From contig JAPPCZ010000044.1 in the NCBI GenBank assembly GCA_028824685.1, positions 1-64,000 on the forward strand: 64,000 nt of DNA, written 5' to 3'. Each line of letters starts with the position of its first letter. Position 1 is the stretch's first letter. The stretch is from Candidatus Poribacteria bacterium (GTDB lineage Bacteria > Poribacteria > WGA-4E > WGA-3G). Position numbers and translations under genes: made by a program. Shown here one piece after another: positions 61,706 through 64,000 of the stretch. The notes under the pieces were generated by a model. It saw nothing but the letters and a program-made list of their open reading frames with translations, was not told the origin of the DNA and searched no databases.

Positions 61706-62551
61706 TCATTGAAGTTTGCTTTCTTCTGCAGGTTCAACCTTTGGATGTGCGCTCACAGTATGGGCATCTTCTAATGAATTGCTCGTTTGCCCTATCTCTT
61801 TATCAATATTTGGGGTAAATTCTCTTATCTGTTCATCAACTTTCTTCGCAAAAGCAAGGCTTTCGTCAAGTTCTGTGCGAAGTCGTGAGAGTTCCGTTTC
61901 ATTACTTTCAGGACTGAGCGTTAGCACGCGAGCATAGAGATGCGAAAGTTGAACAATTGTTTGTTGAACATCTGCTATTTGTTGTTCTCTATGTTCCTTT
62001 AGAACTCTTTTAACAGTTGCCAATTGAGAATCTCTTGATTTCTCGTGCATCTTCAACGTGTCTTTCAAACACTGAACAGCTTGCGTAAAGAGTTCGGTCA
62101 CTTTACCAGTAATTTCTGCACTTACCGTAATAGGGAGGGTCGCCATCCAACCAGCGTCTCGCGCTTCCTCCTGAAAAGATTGATGCAAGGCGCGAAGTTC
62201 CTCCAGCATCTGCTCTGTTCTTTTGTCGCCATCCTTTTTTAACTGTTCATGCAACGCGTTCAGTTCTTGTTCCTGTTTCTGTTGTGCTTCATAGAGTATT
62301 TCTTCATGAACGCGTTTTGCGATGTCATCTGTGCCGGTTGTCCACTTTGTAATCAGCGCACCGATAGGCAGACCGATACCGATGACCGCACTTGCAAATA
62401 GGTAGAGAATCTTCGGTTCTAAATTAAATACCCATGACGCGAAAACGCCAAGCGCACCTGCCGCAAATGGATAAATGACGTAAGGGTTACTAATCAGATG
62501 AAGTAAGAATTTCTCTCGAAACAATTTCCTATCAATCAACGTTTTCCCCAA
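61706..62551 (-). CDS. Two-helix membrane protein with long coiled coil
   Basis: This is the first gene of the PspA operon. Two membrane helices (about 22-42 and 47-67, YPFAAGALGVFASWVFNL and FASAVIGIGLPIGALITKW) are followed by about 200 residues of charged coiled coil (for example ELNALHEQLKKDGDKRTEQ and RKTEL-like heptads). It may tether PspA filaments to the inner membrane, in the role PspB/PspC or LiaI play elsewhere, although it shows no similarity to those that I can see. No named family is recognised. Confidence 0.6.
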   Translation of the reverse strand: MGKTLIDRKLFREKFLLHLISNPYVIYPFAAGALGVFASWVFNLEPKILYLFASAVIGIGLPIGALITKWTTGTDDIAKRVHEEILYEAQQKQEQELNALHEQLKKDGDKRTEQMLEELRALHQSFQEEARDAGWMATLPITVSAEITGKVTELFTQAVQCLKDTLKMHEKSRDSQLATVKRVLKEHREQQIADVQQTIVQLSHLYARVLTLSPESNETELSRLRTELDESLAFAKKVDEQIREFTPNIDKEIGQTSNSLEDAHTVSAHPKVEPAEESKLQ

Positions 62552-62739
62552 ATTATATACGTCAGAGTCTGTTAATTGCTACCTTGTGATCCATAAAATT
62601 TACTAATAATTACAAGCACTATCTATAAAACTCTCCCTTAATTTTAACACATCATTCAGGAATTTGTAAAGAGAATTAACAACAAAATCTAATCCGCGTA
62701 TTTGGTAGCATAAGAAGTATACCAGAAGCAAGTGAGATA

Positions 62740-62913
62740 GGCAACTAATCAGAGCCATTCAATTTTCCAGTAATTTCACATTTTACCAGTCTTTTCTTGT
62801 AGGAGCGATCTCCGAATCGCGACTAACTACATTGATAGTCGGGAATCGGAGTTCCCTCCTACAATATAAAGAATTGGGAGAAACTCGACAATTGAATGGC
62901 TCTGGCAACTGAT
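62740..62913. repeat. Nested repeat: 15-bp inverted arms around a family-3 palindrome
   Basis: CAGAGCCATTCAATT (62750-62764) and its exact complement AATTGAATGGCTCTG (62890-62904) enclose a complete family-3 repeat (62797-62864). Directly outside are near-identical decamers GGCAACTAAT (62740-62749) and GGCAACTGAT (62904-62913), possibly a target duplication. The gap 62552-63028 holds nothing else. Confidence 0.6.
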
Positions 62914-63028
62914 AGGACAGTATTGAATACATCGCGGTGATATGTTATAATTTGACCATTATTAATTGTCTGGAAATCTTTGCTTATTTGCGGATTGAAG
63001 AATAGAATTTGACTTTTTGGAGGGATTA

Positions 63029-64000
63029 GTGGCATTTGATACTATTATCGTTGGTGGAAACATCATTGATGGCACAGGCAAACGTGAACCTTATGTCGCA
63101 GATGTCGGTATTCAAGGCGACTCTATCACAGAAATAGGCGACCTTGTAAAAGCGGAAACCTCACGTCGTATATCAGCAGATGGGTTAGTTGTGTGTCCCG
63201 GTTTCGTTGATGTCCACGTGCATTCTGAAATCTCTTTGCTTGGTGGGCGCGACCAGTTTGCTGCAGTAATGCAGGGGGTAACCACCCACTTAGCCGCACC
63301 AGACGGATTTGGATGGGCACCTCTGCCCTCAAAACTCGCGCAGGAACTATGGCACTACACGCAATTTGCGTATGGAGATGACAAAGTTCCGCTCAATTGG
63401 CAAACGCCAGACGAATATCTCAGTATGTTCAATGGGCAAATCCCAGCAAACTTGTATCCGCAAGTACCACACTGTGCTGTTCGGCTTGGTGCGATGGGGT
63501 GGGACGCACGTCCTGCTACCACAGATGAACTGAAAAAAATGGAGCGAACTACACGCGATTGGCTTGAGGCTGGCGCATGTTGTCTCTGTTTAGGTTTGGA
63601 TTATCAACCCTCTGCGAATGCTGATTTGAACGAGTTAGTCTATCTTTCAAAGGTAGCAGCAAGTTATGATGCGATCTACGCTGCACACATCCGTTACCAA
63701 CTTATCGGGAGAAAACTTGCTTGGGAAGAAACTATTGAGATTGCGCAACAGGCAGAGATTCCAGTTCATATTTCACATGAACGAGTTGACGATGAATCGG
63801 CGGAAGTGCTTGAGCGAGTTGAACGTGAAGATATTGATTTGACGTTTGAATCTTATCTATATCCTGCTGGGATGACTCACCTTGCGATGATGCTTCCGAT
63901 GGAATATCAGACAGGTACACCCGATGAAATGTTAGCAAATCTGGAAAACCCTGATGTTAGAGAAAAATCACTCCCATATTTGCGAGAAAAATTAGGGGAA
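63029..64000 (+). CDS. D-aminoacylase-type amidohydrolase (5' part)
   Basis: This coding region starts at a GTG preceded by GGAGGG and is still open at the right edge of the window. The first 324 residues begin FDTIIVGGNIIDGTGKREPY and contain the metal-site segment VCPGFVDVHVHSE of N-acyl-D-amino-acid deacylases and related amidohydrolases. IYAAHIRYQ and PVHISHERVD carry further likely metal ligands. The physiological substrate is unknown. It is transcribed away from the PspA operon. Confidence 0.85.
   Translation, partial: MAFDTIIVGGNIIDGTGKREPYVADVGIQGDSITEIGDLVKAETSRRISADGLVVCPGFVDVHVHSEISLLGGRDQFAAVMQGVTTHLAAPDGFGWAPLPSKLAQELWHYTQFAYGDDKVPLNWQTPDEYLSMFNGQIPANLYPQVPHCAVRLGAMGWDARPATTDELKKMERTTRDWLEAGACCLCLGLDYQPSANADLNELVYLSKVAASYDAIYAAHIRYQLIGRKLAWEETIEIAQQAEIPVHISHERVDDESAEVLERVEREDIDLTFESYLYPAGMTHLAMMLPMEYQTGTPDEMLANLENPDVREKSLPYLREKLGE

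Noticed and set aside
1..64000. tRNA, rRNA or other standard RNA genes
   Set aside because: I saw no T-arm/cloverleaf pattern or rRNA core sequence in any intergenic gap. A covariance-model scan would be needed to exclude small RNAs.

Overview
The window is AT-rich bacterial chromosome (no plasmid, phage or rRNA signals seen). It carries many lipoproteins and secreted proteins, TPR proteins, a dockerin/cytochrome/copper-oxidase fusion, an FG-GAP/UnbV protein, a Cys-type sulfatase, a ThuA domain and a Gfo/Idh/MocA oxidoreductase, and its intergenic spaces are full of short palindromic repeats. That mix is most reminiscent of Candidatus Poribacteria or a related uncultured PVC/FCB-type lineage. 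This is inferred from gene style only, because no rRNA or other phylogenetic marker was compared.

Layout. 1-4.1 kb: a repeat array, a ThuA protein, two small genes each preceded by the same hairpin, and a secreted dockerin-cytochrome-copper monooxygenase. 4.1-9.1 kb: recX and a trypsin-TPR lipoprotein, followed by a tandem second copy (recX fragment plus lipoprotein). 9.2-14.1 kb: alaS, DUF948 and YtxH envelope proteins, larB. 14.5-20.2 kb: a secreted jelly-roll-like protein, an element with terminal inverted repeats, TPR/BatD genes, CopD-like and multi-pass membrane proteins. 20.3-31.4 kb: secA, a Trm112 protein, surface-polysaccharide genes (GT4, CapD-type enzyme, sugar transferase), sppA, a Clp1/Grc3-type polynucleotide kinase and an MsbA-like ABC exporter. 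32-38.7 kb: pentapeptide protein, an unusual sigma-70 factor, larC, RecQ and GT2. 39-42.8 kb: overlapping TPR, SUMF1-like and FG-GAP/UnbV genes. 42.9-55.3 kb: secreted proteins, SodC, UxuA-type enzyme, sulfatase, TolB-like propeller, PotD-like lipoprotein, rhodanese and an oxidoreductase pair, with repeat-rich gaps. 55.4-62.6 kb (minus strand): a membrane coiled-coil protein, three PspA-family paralogues, a large unknown protein and an AAA ATPase. 63.0 kb to the end: the start of a D-aminoacylase-type amidohydrolase.

Best candidates for something new. (1) The 55.4-62.6 kb operon joins PspA (ESCRT-III superfamily) paralogues to a classical-clade AAA ATPase, which looks like a bacterial ESCRT-III/Vps4-style membrane-remodelling set. 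(2) The sigma factor at 32.9 kb has a second, degenerate copy of region 1.2 + non-conserved region + region 2 at its N terminus, in which the promoter-melting Trp pair is lost. (3) A 36-bp palindromic element with a CGTTGATTT end sits inside two unrelated dispersed repeat families, with related elements in a third and in a nested cluster. (4) Three secreted proteins share a short C-terminal tail that may be a sorting or processing signal.

All function calls come from reading motifs and gene order; no database search was run.
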